Of a DNA stretch of 37,344 nucleotides, positions 16,698 to 25,269 are shown piece by piece. The stretch covers positions 1 through 37,344 of the forward strand of contig NZ_KB907650.1 of assembly GCF_000382145.1 (NCBI RefSeq), in the 5' to 3' direction. Positions within the stretch are counted from its first letter, which is position 1; every line of letters begins with the position of its first letter. The stretch comes from Psychrobacter lutiphocae DSM 21542 (lineage in GTDB: Bacteria; Pseudomonadota; Gammaproteobacteria; Pseudomonadales; Moraxellaceae). The notes below the pieces were generated by a model, which had not been told where the DNA came from, searched no databases, and saw nothing but the letters and a program-made list of their open reading frames with translations. Made by a program: the position numbers and the translations under genes.

Positions 16698-17837
16698 ATG
16701 GCAGCAGGTAAACAACTATCAGGCGCAGGCTTACGTGGTCAAATCGCAGGCAAAACCGCACTTTCTACCGTAGGCAAATCAGGCTCAGGCTTAACCTACC
16801 GTGGTTATGATGTCAAAGACTTAGCAGAAACCTGCATCTTTGAAGAAGTCGCCTATTTATTGTTATACGGTGAGCTACCAACCCAGGCCGAGCTTGACGA
16901 GTATAAAGCCGCCCTAAAACAGCTGCGTGATTTACCACAGGCGTTAAAAGACGTGCTAGAGCGCATCCCCAAAGACGCACATCCAATGGATGTCCTACGT
17001 ACCGGTTGTTCTATGCTAGGCAACTTAGAGCCAGAAGATAGCTTTGAGCAACAGCTAGACAAGACCAACCGTATGTTATCGGCCTTCCCAGCGATTATTA
17101 ACTACTGGTATCGCTTTAGCCATGACGGTGTCAAAATTGACTGTGTTACTGATGCCGAAACCATTGGCGGTCACTTCTTACAGCTTTTAAAAGGCGAAAA
17201 GCCAAGCGAGCTGCATGAGCGCGTCATGAACGTTTCACTTATCTTATATGCTGAGCATGAGTTTAATGCGTCTACCTTTACAGCACGTGTTTGTGCCTCT
17301 ACCCTATCTGATATCTTCTCATGTATTACTGGTGCTATTGGTTCATTACGTGGTCCTTTACATGGCGGCGCCAATGAAGCAGCGATGGATCTAATCGAAG
17401 GTTTTGAATCTCCAGAGGCTGCCGAAGCAGGTTTATTACGCATGCTGGATAACAAAGACAAAATTATGGGCTTTGGCCACGCAATTTACAGCGAATCAGA
17501 TCCACGTAACGTTATCATTAAACAGTGGGCTGAAAAACTAGCCGCTGATGTGGGCGATGAGGTGTTATACCCAGTATCGGTACGCTGTGAAGAGGTGATG
17601 TGGCGTGAGAAAAAACTGTTCTGTAATGCTGACTTCTTCCATGCGTCAACTTATAACTTTATGGGCATTCCAACCAAATTGTTTACGCCTATTTTCGTCT
17701 GCTCACGGTTAACGGGTTGGGCAGCACACGTATTCGAACAGCGTGCAGATAATCGCATTATTCGTCCAAGTGCTGAATATATCGGTGAAGAGCCAAGAGA
17801 TGTGCCACCCATTAGCGAGCGTGGTAAAAAACAGTAG
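16698..17837 (+). CDS. prpC: 2-methylcitrate synthase
   Basis: 379 residues of the citrate synthase family. It condenses propionyl-CoA with oxaloacetate to 2-methylcitrate, the entry step of the cycle. Seen: TYRGYDVKDLAE (33-44), the catalytic His222 in GPLHGGANEAAM, His261 in MGFGHAIY, and Asp312 in CNADFFHASTYNFMG. The short N-terminus and the KQLSGAGLRGQIAGKTALSTVG opening (split here at residues 5-26) are typical of PrpC rather than of the longer GltA. AAAAAGGAA lies before the ATG. Neighbours prpB, acnD and prpF confirm the assignment. Confidence 0.95.
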   Translation: MAAGKQLSGAGLRGQIAGKTALSTVGKSGSGLTYRGYDVKDLAETCIFEEVAYLLLYGELPTQAELDEYKAALKQLRDLPQALKDVLERIPKDAHPMDVLRTGCSMLGNLEPEDSFEQQLDKTNRMLSAFPAIINYWYRFSHDGVKIDCVTDAETIGGHFLQLLKGEKPSELHERVMNVSLILYAEHEFNASTFTARVCASTLSDIFSCITGAIGSLRGPLHGGANEAAMDLIEGFESPEAAEAGLLRMLDNKDKIMGFGHAIYSESDPRNVIIKQWAEKLAADVGDEVLYPVSVRCEEVMWREKKLFCNADFFHASTYNFMGIPTKLFTPIFVCSRLTGWAAHVFEQRADNRIIRPSAEYIGEEPRDVPPISERGKKQ

Positions 17838-17874
17838 TCTCTTTTGAGTGCTACCGTTTAATAGACCTCAGCAC

Positions 17875-17909
17875 CCCACAAAAACAACCCACAAAAACAA
17901 CCCACAAAT
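17875..17909. repeat. 13-bp tandem repeat, about 2.7 copies
   Basis: CCCACAAAAACAA at 17875-17887 and 17888-17900, then a partial CCCACAAAT. It lies 38 bases after the prpC stop. Confidence 0.8.
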
Positions 17910-17929
17910 ATTCTTCGATTTAGAATACT

Positions 17930-17949
17930 CCCTCCTTTCAGAAGGAGGG
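17930..17949. repeat. Hairpin CCCTCCTT-TCAG-AAGGAGGG
   Basis: Perfect 8-bp arms with a 4-base loop, followed by TGTGGGGATT. No T-run follows, so termination is unlikely to be strong. A related sequence is found in reverse orientation at 25173-25205, which suggests a dispersed intergenic hairpin repeat. It lies between prpC and acnD and could act as an mRNA stability element. Confidence 0.65.
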
Positions 17950-17999
17950 TGTGGGGATTCTCATCAAGCCTTATTTAAACTTGCAAGGACAATCCAGCC

Positions 18000-20693
18000 A
18001 TGCCGAGCACTACGGATAAAAAAATAAAATTAACCCAGTCCAATCCGCAAACCATGAATGAGCAGTATAAAAAGCCATTACCTGGTACGGATTTGTTTTA
18101 TTTTGATGTCGAACAAGCGGTCAACGATATTGAACCAGGCGCTTATGCCAAGCTGCCATTTAGCTCAAAAGTCTTGTGTGAAAACTTAGTACGCCGCTGT
18201 CCACCAGAAGATCTAAAACAAGCCTTATCACAGCATATCTATCGCAAACAAGACGTTGATTTTCCTTGGTATCCTGCCCGTGTGGTGTGTCATGATATCT
18301 TGGGACAGACTGCTTTTGTTGACTTAGCAGGCCTTCGTGATGCCATTGCTGCTGAAGGCGGTGATCCGTCAAAAGTTAACCCGATTGTACCCACACAGTT
18401 AATTGTCGATCATTCACTAGCAGTAGAATATGCAGGCTTTGAAGAAAATGCGTTCGAAAAAAACCGTGAGGTTGAAGAGCGTCGCAATGAAGACCGCTTT
18501 CACTTTATCAACTGGTGTCAGTATGCCTTCGATAATGTAAATGTGGTACCGCCAGGCAACGGCATCATGCATCAGATTAACTTAGAAAAAATGTCGCCAG
18601 TGGTACAAGTGGTGGCCGATCAAAACGGCGATCCCGTTACCTTCCCTGATACGCTCGTGGGTACCGATAGCCATACGCCCATGGTCGATGCATTGGGTGT
18701 TATCTCAATCGGTGTTGGCGGTTTAGAAGCTGAAAGCGTCATGCTAGGCAATCCATCTTATATGCGTTTACCAAACATTGTCGGCTTAGAGCTCACAGGT
18801 CAGTTATCACAAGGTGTGACTGGTACTGATTTAGTATTGGCGATTACTGAATTCTTGCGTGAAGAAGGGGTAGTTTCTGCCTATGTAGAGTGCTTTGGTG
18901 AGGGTGCTAGAAATCTATCTGTTGGGGACAGAGCTTCAATCTCAAATATGACACCAGAGTATGGTGCTACGGCAGTTATGTTTTATATTGATGAGCAAAC
19001 CATTGATTATCTACGTCTCACTGGCCGCAGTGAACAACAAATCGATATTGTCGAAACCTATGCCAGACAAACGGGGCTATGGGCAGATGGCATGGCAGGC
19101 GCTGAATACGAGCGTATTTTAAAGTTTGATTTGTCAAAAGTAGTGCGTAATATTGCTGGCCCATCACGTCCCCACGCACGAGTATCGACCACAGACTTAG
19201 TGAAAGCAGGCATTGCCGAAGAAGGCGATGCACACTTAACACCACCTGCTGATGGCTCTATGCCCGATGGTGCAGTGATCATTGCTGCTATTACCAGCTG
19301 TACCAACACCTCAAACCCACGTAATATGATTGCTGCTGGCATCGTTGCACGCAATGCAGCGGCAAAAGGTCTTATGCGCAAGCCTTGGGTGAAATCTTCT
19401 CTTGCACCAGGATCTAAAACGGTTAAGTTATATCTAGAAGAAGCTGGACTATTGCCTGAGCTACAAAAACTGGGCTTTGATGTGGTCGCTTTTGCTTGTA
19501 CTACCTGTAATGGTATGAGTGGTGCTTTAGATCCAGACATTCAACAAGAAATTATAGATCGTGACTTATTTACTACTGCTGTACTATCGGGCAACCGTAA
19601 CTTTGATGGACGTATTCACCCGTATGCGAAGCAAGCATTCCTCGCTTCACCGCCTCTGGTTGTGGCTTATGCAATTGCTGGTAATATTCGCTTTGATATT
19701 GAAAAAGATCCGTTAGGGCAAGACCAAGACGGCAATAATGTCTATTTAAAGGATATTTGGTTTGATGATGCCGAGGTCGATGCTATCGTTGATGCTGCAG
19801 TAAAACCTGAACAGTTTAGCCAAGTCTATATCCCTATGTTCGATGAAGCTAAAGCTGATGCTTCAAGACAAGAATCATCTGTGGTCAATCCTCAGTATGA
19901 CTGGCGTGAGATGAGCACTTATATTCGTCGCCCACCATATTGGGAAGGTGCAATGGCCGAAGCCAACAAGCTAAAGGGCATGCGTCCATTGGCGGTATTG
20001 GATGACAACATCACTACCGACCATTTATCGCCGTCAAATGCGATTTTGGCCGACAGTGCTGCTGGCGAGTACTTGGCAAAAATGGGTCTGCCAGAGGAAG
20101 ACTTCAACTCCTATGCCACTCACCGTGGTGATCACTTAACCGCCCAGCGTGCAACCTTCGCTAACCCGAAACTGTTAAACGAAATGGTGCGTGATGAGCA
20201 AGGTAATGTCATCCAAGGTTCGCTAGCCCGTGTTGAGCCAGAAGGTGAGGTGATGCGCATGTGGGAGGCGATTGAAACCTATATGAATCGCAATCAGCCG
20301 CTGATTATTATTGCCGGTGATGGTTATGGTCAAGGCTCAAGCCGTGACTGGGCGGCCAAAGGGGTGCGCCTAGCTGGTGTGGAAGTGGTCGTTGCTGAAG
20401 ATTTTGAGCGTATTCATCGTCAAAACTTGGTCGGTATGGGCGCTCTGCCAGTCCAGTTTAGATCCGGTACCAACCGCAATACCTTAAATATTGATGGCAC
20501 AGAAGTGTTTGATATTGAAGGTGATATTGCTGCTGGTGGCGAGATGACTTTGGTTATTCATCGCACTAATGGCGAGGTGGATAGAGTGCCGGTTATCTGC
20601 CGCTTAGACACAGCGGATGAGGTGAAGATGTATAACTCTGGAGGTATGTTACAGCGCTTTGCCAAAGAGTTTATTGCAGGTGATGTGGTTTAG
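18000..20693 (+). CDS. acnD: Fe/S-dependent 2-methylisocitrate dehydratase AcnD
   Basis: 897 residues of the aconitase family. With PrpF it replaces PrpD, dehydrating 2-methylcitrate to trans-2-methylaconitate. The three [4Fe-4S] cysteines are visible: Cys434 in ITSCTNTSNP, and Cys500 and Cys503 in FACTTCNGMSGA. The swivel domain follows, with GYGQGSSRDWAAKG and AEDFERIHRQNLVGMG. AcnD proteins usually start at a sequence like MNEQYKKPLPGTDL, which is residue 19 here. The start at 18000 is kept because AAGGAC lies upstream of it and nothing like a ribosome site precedes 18054, but the shorter form remains possible. Operon context with prpB, prpC and prpF separates it from AcnA. Confidence 0.94.
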   Translation: MPSTTDKKIKLTQSNPQTMNEQYKKPLPGTDLFYFDVEQAVNDIEPGAYAKLPFSSKVLCENLVRRCPPEDLKQALSQHIYRKQDVDFPWYPARVVCHDILGQTAFVDLAGLRDAIAAEGGDPSKVNPIVPTQLIVDHSLAVEYAGFEENAFEKNREVEERRNEDRFHFINWCQYAFDNVNVVPPGNGIMHQINLEKMSPVVQVVADQNGDPVTFPDTLVGTDSHTPMVDALGVISIGVGGLEAESVMLGNPSYMRLPNIVGLELTGQLSQGVTGTDLVLAITEFLREEGVVSAYVECFGEGARNLSVGDRASISNMTPEYGATAVMFYIDEQTIDYLRLTGRSEQQIDIVETYARQTGLWADGMAGAEYERILKFDLSKVVRNIAGPSRPHARVSTTDLVKAGIAEEGDAHLTPPADGSMPDGAVIIAAITSCTNTSNPRNMIAAGIVARNAAAKGLMRKPWVKSSLAPGSKTVKLYLEEAGLLPELQKLGFDVVAFACTTCNGMSGALDPDIQQEIIDRDLFTTAVLSGNRNFDGRIHPYAKQAFLASPPLVVAYAIAGNIRFDIEKDPLGQDQDGNNVYLKDIWFDDAEVDAIVDAAVKPEQFSQVYIPMFDEAKADASRQESSVVNPQYDWREMSTYIRRPPYWEGAMAEANKLKGMRPLAVLDDNITTDHLSPSNAILADSAAGEYLAKMGLPEEDFNSYATHRGDHLTAQRATFANPKLLNEMVRDEQGNVIQGSLARVEPEGEVMRMWEAIETYMNRNQPLIIIAGDGYGQGSSRDWAAKGVRLAGVEVVVAEDFERIHRQNLVGMGALPVQFRSGTNRNTLNIDGTEVFDIEGDIAAGGEMTLVIHRTNGEVDRVPVICRLDTADEVKMYNSGGMLQRFAKEFIAGDVV

Positions 20694-20850
20694 TACATCA
20701 GTGATCAACAAAAGTCTTTTAAAATGAAATAAAACAAACAGAGCTGATGTTATAGAAAATTATATTTTTAAACATTGGCTCTGTAATTTTAGTTTCAAAA
20801 ATTGGCTTATTTGATATAAAGCCAGATATTTAGACCTCAAATAAAAAATG

Positions 20851-20870
20851 AATAGCAAATAATAGCAAAT
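20851..20870. repeat. 10-bp tandem duplication next to the toxin stop
   Basis: AATAGCAAAT occurs twice in a row, ending 5 bases from the stop codon of the minus-strand toxin gene (20876-20878). The rest of the acnD-toxin gap (20694-20850) shows no gene or clear terminator. Confidence 0.7.
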
Positions 20871-20875
20871 TAAGA

Positions 20876-21166
20876 CTAAAGGATTAACTTAATATCGCGG
20901 TAAAAGTTTTCATGAGTACCAAACATGAGTAATGTTAATATCAATCGACCATCATCGAACTGATAAGCCAATAGTGTTAACTGCTTAACCATCTTGAACT
21001 TATAAACGCGTACAGAGGCTAGCTCCCCTACTTTTTGTGTGCCTATATCTGGCTTTTCAATTATTTGACGTATAGCCACATCCAGATCAGCCTTCTGATT
21101 GCTATGTAGTTTCTTAACTGCTTTTTTGAAGCTTTTAGTTTGAACAACGCTTAAAGATTGAGTCAT
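20876..21166 (-). CDS. RelE/ParE-superfamily toxin of a type II toxin-antitoxin system
   Basis: A 96-residue small basic protein. The order helix-helix-beta strands is typical of RelE/ParE: TKSFKKAVKKLHSNQKADLDVAI, then VRVYKFKMVKQLTLLAYQF and LILTLLMFGTHENFYRDIK, the last block being the usual C-terminal end of RelE-like mRNA interferases. Most relatives cut mRNA on the ribosome, while ParE relatives poison gyrase; sequence alone leaves this open, though the basic residues and HENFYRD ending favour RelE-like. It lies 15 bp downstream of the antitoxin gene on the same strand and opposite to the prp genes. Confidence 0.85.
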   Translation of the reverse strand: MTQSLSVVQTKSFKKAVKKLHSNQKADLDVAIRQIIEKPDIGTQKVGELASVRVYKFKMVKQLTLLAYQFDDGRLILTLLMFGTHENFYRDIKLIL

Positions 21167-21181
21167 TATAGTTCCAGAAGA

Positions 21182-21403
21182 CTAGCCAAATTCGTAAGGT
21201 TCAACCATGCCAGAGTCAGCCTCTTCTTTAGCGATTAATAATTGGCGCACAAATTCATAAGACAAATCAGGATTGTCCTCCATAATTTGGCCTATTGTTG
21301 CCCAGTGTTCAATCTGTTTTGGTGGTGTTCTATGCTGTGCTTTTGCAAAAACTTGGGCTTTATCAACTAATGCTGTATTTAGGCGTATGCTAGTTGTAGA
21401 CAT
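21182..21403 (-). CDS. ParD-like antitoxin
   Basis: 73 residues. The N-terminal MSTTSIRLNTALVDKAQVFA is a ribbon-helix-helix-type DNA-binding start, and HRTPPKQIEHWATIGQIMED with NPDLSYEFV matches the ParD_like (DUF3423) antitoxin family. It precedes the toxin gene in transcription order, the usual layout. AAAGGAG lies 6 bases before the ATG. An inverted repeat 26 bp upstream (21430-21446) is a likely operator for the antitoxin or the complex. The pair sits between acnD and prpF, in the opposite orientation, consistent with later insertion into the operon. Confidence 0.85.
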   Translation of the reverse strand: MSTTSIRLNTALVDKAQVFAKAQHRTPPKQIEHWATIGQIMEDNPDLSYEFVRQLLIAKEEADSGMVEPYEFG

Positions 21404-21429
21404 GACGTACTCCTTTTACTATATAAATT

Positions 21430-21446
21430 TGTGGTATTTTACCACA
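21430..21446. promoter_or_regulatory. Likely operator of the toxin-antitoxin module
   Basis: TGTGGTA-TTT-TACCACA: perfect 7-bp arms around 3 bases, 26 bp upstream of the antitoxin start. Ribbon-helix-helix antitoxins bind such short palindromes. The same region lies 83 bp upstream of prpF on the other strand. Confidence 0.6.
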
Positions 21447-21528
21447 CATAGTTATTCTAACTAATTCTGTAAAGATAATCTATGACAATCAGTTAACCTT
21501 TGTAAGTTAAATAAAAATGGATTAAAAA

Positions 21529-22770
21529 ATGACCCACACTACTACCACTACCTCTCAAGCCTTCGCCCCACAAGCCCCTGTCCCCGCCACCTATATGCGT
21601 GGTGGCACCTCCAAAGGGGTATTTTTTAATCTAAAAGACCTACCTGAGCGTTGCCAACAGCCAGGGCAAGCTCGTGATAACTTTTTATTAAGAGTCATCG
21701 GTAGCCCAGACCCTTATGGCAAACAAATTGACGGCTTGGGTAATGGCTCATCAAGCACCTCAAAAACAGTGATTTTGTCGAAGTCTGATATAGATGATCA
21801 CGATGTTAACTACTTATTTGGGCAGGTGAATATCAGCAAACCACTGATTGACTGGGCGGGTAACTGTGGCAACCTAACCGCTGCCGTTGGTGCTTGTGCG
21901 ATTAATATGGGCTTGGTTGATGCCGATAAAGTCGCTGCTAGTGCTGAGTCAGGCATTTGTGAAGTACGAATATGGCAACAAAACATCAGTAAGACTATCA
22001 TTGCACACGTTCCAGTCTATGTAGATGATGCGGGTCAAGTTCAGGTGCAAGAAACGGGTGATTTTGAATTAGATGGCGTCACCTTCCCTGCCGCTGAGGT
22101 CAAAATTGAATTTATAGACCCAGTCGATGCCTCAAGCGCCATGTTCCCTACCGGTAACTTAGTCGATGATTTCGATATATCAGGCTGTGGACTGGATAAA
22201 GATACAGTTCAAGCAACCTTTATCAACGCCGGTATTCCAACCATATTTTTACAGGCTGAGGATTTAGGTTTTACTGGCACAGAACTGCAACCTGATATTA
22301 ATAGTAATCCAAAGCTACAAACCAGACTTGAGAAAATCCGAGCCAAAGGCGGTGTGGCGATGGGTATATTTAAGGATGTTAAAGAGGCAGAAAAAAGCCA
22401 ACACATTCCGAAGATTGCTTGGGTCGCTCCTACACAAAGTTATACGGCATCAAGCGGTAAAGCGGTTTCAAAAGAAGACATAGATTTGGTGGTGCGTGCG
22501 ATGAGTATGGGGCAGCTGCATCATGCCATGATGGGTACAGCAGCGGTAGCCATTGCTGCGGCCGCCACTACTCAAGGTACCTTGGTTAATCAAGCAGCTG
22601 GCGGTGGCAATTTGTCAGAAGTGCGCTTTGGTCATCCATCAGGTACACTACTTGTAGGTGGCAGAACAGAACAAGTTAATGGTCGCTGGCAAGCTAAAAA
22701 GGTATCTATGAGCCGCTCTGCTCGCCGTATTATGGTCGGTCAGGTGTTTGTGCCAAGTGATTGCTTTTAA
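21529..22770 (+). CDS. prpF: 2-methylaconitate cis-trans isomerase
   Basis: 413 residues. PrpF isomerises the trans-2-methylaconitate made by AcnD so that aconitase can hydrate it to 2-methylisocitrate. Seen: PATYMRGGTSKGVFF (19-33), GSPDPYGKQIDGLGNGSSST (58-77) followed by Lys79, and WAGNCGNLTAAVGACAINMG with Cys113. The Lys-Cys spacing of 34 equals that of K73/C107 in the Shewanella enzyme. The C-terminal half has the second diaminopimelate-epimerase-like domain (GRTEQVNGRWQAKKVSMSRS). The N-terminus has an extra Thr-rich stretch (MTHTTTTTSQ). The ribosome site is weak (GGAT). Separated from acnD by the inverted toxin-antitoxin pair. Confidence 0.95.
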   Translation: MTHTTTTTSQAFAPQAPVPATYMRGGTSKGVFFNLKDLPERCQQPGQARDNFLLRVIGSPDPYGKQIDGLGNGSSSTSKTVILSKSDIDDHDVNYLFGQVNISKPLIDWAGNCGNLTAAVGACAINMGLVDADKVAASAESGICEVRIWQQNISKTIIAHVPVYVDDAGQVQVQETGDFELDGVTFPAAEVKIEFIDPVDASSAMFPTGNLVDDFDISGCGLDKDTVQATFINAGIPTIFLQAEDLGFTGTELQPDINSNPKLQTRLEKIRAKGGVAMGIFKDVKEAEKSQHIPKIAWVAPTQSYTASSGKAVSKEDIDLVVRAMSMGQLHHAMMGTAAVAIAAAATTQGTLVNQAAGGGNLSEVRFGHPSGTLLVGGRTEQVNGRWQAKKVSMSRSARRIMVGQVFVPSDCF

Positions 22771-22836
22771 TCTTATTTCCATTTAGTATTTTTTAAGATA
22801 AAATTAACATATGTTGTTATTTTATAGTTGGTACCC

Positions 22837-22949
22837 CACTCTCAACTTGGAACAATCAAGTGTAGGCTGGTGCTTTTAGCCCAGCAAAACGTATCTTTTA
22901 ACCAAATATGCTGGGCTAAAGCCACAGCCTACGCAAAGAGTTGAGAGTG
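22837..22949. repeat. 113-bp hairpin element (MITE-like), intact copy
   Basis: Three nested perfect arm pairs: CACTCTCAACT with AGTTGAGAGTG (22837-22847 / 22939-22949), GTAGGCTG with CAGCCTAC (22862-22869 / 22925-22932), and TTTAGCCCAGCA with TGCTGGGCTAAA (22875-22886 / 22909-22920). It has no coding capacity. A decayed copy lies at 16500-16637. Two copies, one on each side of prpC-acnD-prpF, indicate a dispersed element rather than a gene-specific structure. Confidence 0.85.
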
Positions 22950-22969
22950 AGTTAAGTTGGCAAGATATT

Positions 22970-22995
22970 AGCCCAAGTCAATATTGATTTGGGCT
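22970..22995 (+). terminator. Rho-independent terminator after prpF
   Basis: AGCCCAA and TTGGGCT arms (22970-22976 / 22989-22995) around the self-complementary TCAATATTGA, so nearly the whole 26 bases pair. A T-rich TTTGCTTTTC follows. It is the first strong stop signal downstream of prpF and probably ends the prp transcript. Confidence 0.7.
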
Positions 22996-23279
22996 TTTGC
23001 TTTTCTCTGAGGGACGAAGGGCGACTGAGACATTAATGGAAGCCTACTTATGACTCGCATATTTCTCCCTCTCTAAAAACCCAGATGCTAAGGCTATCTT
23101 TTATCTTTTTATTATTTAGCTTTTTTTTCAGTATTAAACATGCTTTATACACTTGGGCTCTATAGAATATGTCCTATCAAGGTTAAAATAGAGTGCTTAA
23201 ACATTAGTAATATTTATAATTATTAAAAATCAATTGAATAGCACCAAAATAACACTTAATTAATGATAAGTTTTATATT
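22996..23279. other. Non-coding region before the ABC transporter gene
   Basis: 284 bases, becoming very AT-rich towards the ABC gene. No ORF with a ribosome site, no clear promoter hexamer pair and no palindrome were found. With the hairpin element and terminator, it fills the 509-bp gap 22771-23279. Confidence 0.5.
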
Positions 23280-25133
23280 ATGGCCTCACCCCCTAAACGT
23301 GTCCCATTAGATATCAAACCACCCTCTAAACCCAAAGATCGGGGACGACTGCTTTGGTATATCCTAAAGCGCTTGGCGGTATTTGCTAAGCCCTATCGTG
23401 GACTGTTTATATTGACCTTGGTGCTGACCGTTTTAGGTTCATTTACCGCACAGGTTAATGCTTTTGTATTGCAGTACACCATTGATACCTTAACTGGCAT
23501 TATCGATCTCCCCGACCCTTGGGTGGAAGGCATTAAGCTACTCACCTTAATTAGCATGATCTTATTGGTGAAAGAAGTGCTCAATGTGGGGATTACCTTC
23601 GGTCAGCGCTATTTTGGTGAGCGCATCCGCATTAACCTCTCTCGTGATTTATCTCAAAAGGTAGTAGATAGGATTTTGACCTACAAAATGGCGTTTTATA
23701 CCAGTGATGAAAACGCCAGTGGTAAACTGCAAACCCGTATTGACTTAGGTGTCAGTAGTCTAACCCAGCTGGTGCAGAACTTTTTTATTGACATGTTGCC
23801 TTTGTTTGCCAGCGCCATTGTGTCACTGGCAATTATGTTTAATGCCAACTTTTGGGTAGGCATGGTTGGACTTATTATTGTGCCAATTTACTTTTTTGTC
23901 AGTCAAAAACAAGCAAATCGGCTGCAAGGCTTTCGCCGACAAATGCGCCAGTTCCGAGAAACCAAAAACGGACTGGTTATCTCTATCATTGAATCCATCA
24001 CAGTGATCAAATCCTTTGTACGTGAGCCAATTGAATCTGAGAAGCACTGGGAAATTCAAAAGGATATGACCAACAACCAGTTGCGTATTCGCAGTATTGC
24101 GTTTATGTATAACGCTGGAAAGAGCTTTATTGAGCAATTTGGCGTGGTGATTATTATTGTATTGACCGCTTACTTTGTGCTCAATGGACAAATGACCATA
24201 GGTGCAATTATGTTCCATGTGCTGTTGTTTCAAAACGTGGCAGCACCGATTCGTGAACTGCATCGCATTTATGACCAAATTAATAATGCTCTGACTTATG
24301 CCGAAGGTTTTTTTGATATCTTAGATGATGACAAGGCAATTGAAACTGCTGGTAAGCTTGAATGCACGGATTTAAAAGGACATATTGAGCTAAAAAACGT
24401 CAACTTCTCCTACCCCAATGGCAAGCAAGCGCTACATGATGTCAGCTTTGAAATCCATCCCAATCGGATTACCGCATTGGTAGGCTTAAGCGGTGCTGGT
24501 AAAAGTACCATTATTAATTTATTGGTTAAATTTTATGACCCCAGCAGTGGTACAATCTGCTTAGATGATAGAGATTTGGAAGATTATAATACTCAGAACT
24601 TACGTGAGCAGATTGGTCTGGTACTGCAAAAAAACCATATTTTTTCAGGCACCATTGCGGATAATATTCGCTACGGTAATATGAATGCCAGCGAAGATGA
24701 TATTATCGAAGCGGCAAAAAAGGCTTCTATCCATGATCAAATCATCACCATGCCAGAAGGTTATGACAGTGAAGCCAGTATGCTCTCAGGTGGGCAGCAG
24801 CAACGTATTGCGCTGGCACGTATGTTCCTAAAAGATCCACCGATTGTGTTCTTAGATGAGCCAACTGCCAGTCTTGATGCGATTGCGACTCAGCAGATTA
24901 AGCAAAGCTTGGACTTGATTAAAAAGGACAGGACGGTAATCATCGTCTCTCATAATATTTCGCAAATCATTGATGCCGATGATTTGGTGGTCATTGAAGA
25001 TGGCCGAGTGATGGAAACTGGTACCCATGAAGAGCTGTATGCTCGACAAGGCAAATACTATGAAATATTTAACGCCATGTCAGACAGTTTAAACTTAGAG
25101 AAAATCAGTCATACTTTGCATCCAGATTCATAA
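23280..25133 (+). CDS. ABC exporter (fused permease and ATPase)
   Basis: 617 residues, a half-transporter with a type IV exporter layout: membrane domain about 40-330 with six hydrophobic segments, then the nucleotide-binding domain. Motifs: Walker A GLSGAGKST (402-410), Q-loop LVLQKN (448-453), signature LSGGQQQRIALARM (502-515), Walker B IVFLDEPTASLDA (522-534), and the switch His in IIVSHN. It should work as a homodimer pumping a hydrophobic or peptide/lipid substrate out of the cytoplasm; the substrate is not evident. No strong ribosome site precedes the ATG. It is flanked by gaps and looks monocistronic or first in a short unit with the ElaA-like gene. Confidence 0.9.
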   Translation: MASPPKRVPLDIKPPSKPKDRGRLLWYILKRLAVFAKPYRGLFILTLVLTVLGSFTAQVNAFVLQYTIDTLTGIIDLPDPWVEGIKLLTLISMILLVKEVLNVGITFGQRYFGERIRINLSRDLSQKVVDRILTYKMAFYTSDENASGKLQTRIDLGVSSLTQLVQNFFIDMLPLFASAIVSLAIMFNANFWVGMVGLIIVPIYFFVSQKQANRLQGFRRQMRQFRETKNGLVISIIESITVIKSFVREPIESEKHWEIQKDMTNNQLRIRSIAFMYNAGKSFIEQFGVVIIIVLTAYFVLNGQMTIGAIMFHVLLFQNVAAPIRELHRIYDQINNALTYAEGFFDILDDDKAIETAGKLECTDLKGHIELKNVNFSYPNGKQALHDVSFEIHPNRITALVGLSGAGKSTIINLLVKFYDPSSGTICLDDRDLEDYNTQNLREQIGLVLQKNHIFSGTIADNIRYGNMNASEDDIIEAAKKASIHDQIITMPEGYDSEASMLSGGQQQRIALARMFLKDPPIVFLDEPTASLDAIATQQIKQSLDLIKKDRTVIIVSHNISQIIDADDLVVIEDGRVMETGTHEELYARQGKYYEIFNAMSDSLNLEKISHTLHPDS

Positions 25134-25172
25134 TTTTTTGGGATTTTGATTTTAGTGATATTTGCCGAAAAT

Positions 25173-25205
25173 CCATCCCCAGCCCTTTCTTTGGAAAAGG
25201 AAGGG
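25173..25205. repeat. Imperfect hairpin related to the prpC-acnD hairpin
   Basis: CATCCCCAGCCCTTTC with GGAAAAGGAAGGGAGC. Read on the minus strand, CCCTTCC...GGGCTGGGGAT parallels CCCTCCTT...GGAGGGTGTGGGGAT at 17930-17957. It lies between the ABC and ElaA-like genes and could be a weak transcript end or a dispersed repeat. Confidence 0.45.
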
Positions 25206-25269
25206 AGCTAACTTAAACAACAACTTAAACCACGACAACCATTCACAACAACCATGAAGTCATAATCGT

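Noticed and set aside
16444..16773. 109-codon plus-strand frame across the prpB-prpC gap
   Set aside because: It overlaps both prp genes in another frame, has low-complexity sequence and covers the decayed hairpin element.
19058..19540. 160-codon frame antisense to acnD
   Set aside because: It is the shadow of a strongly conserved gene, with no ribosome site or recognisable domain.
20739..20783. CAGAGC / GCTCTG as terminator after acnD
   Set aside because: Six-base arms around 33 bases without a T-run are not convincing.
23823..24278. 151-codon frame antisense to the ABC exporter
   Set aside because: A shadow frame with His/Asn-rich translation typical of antisense reading.
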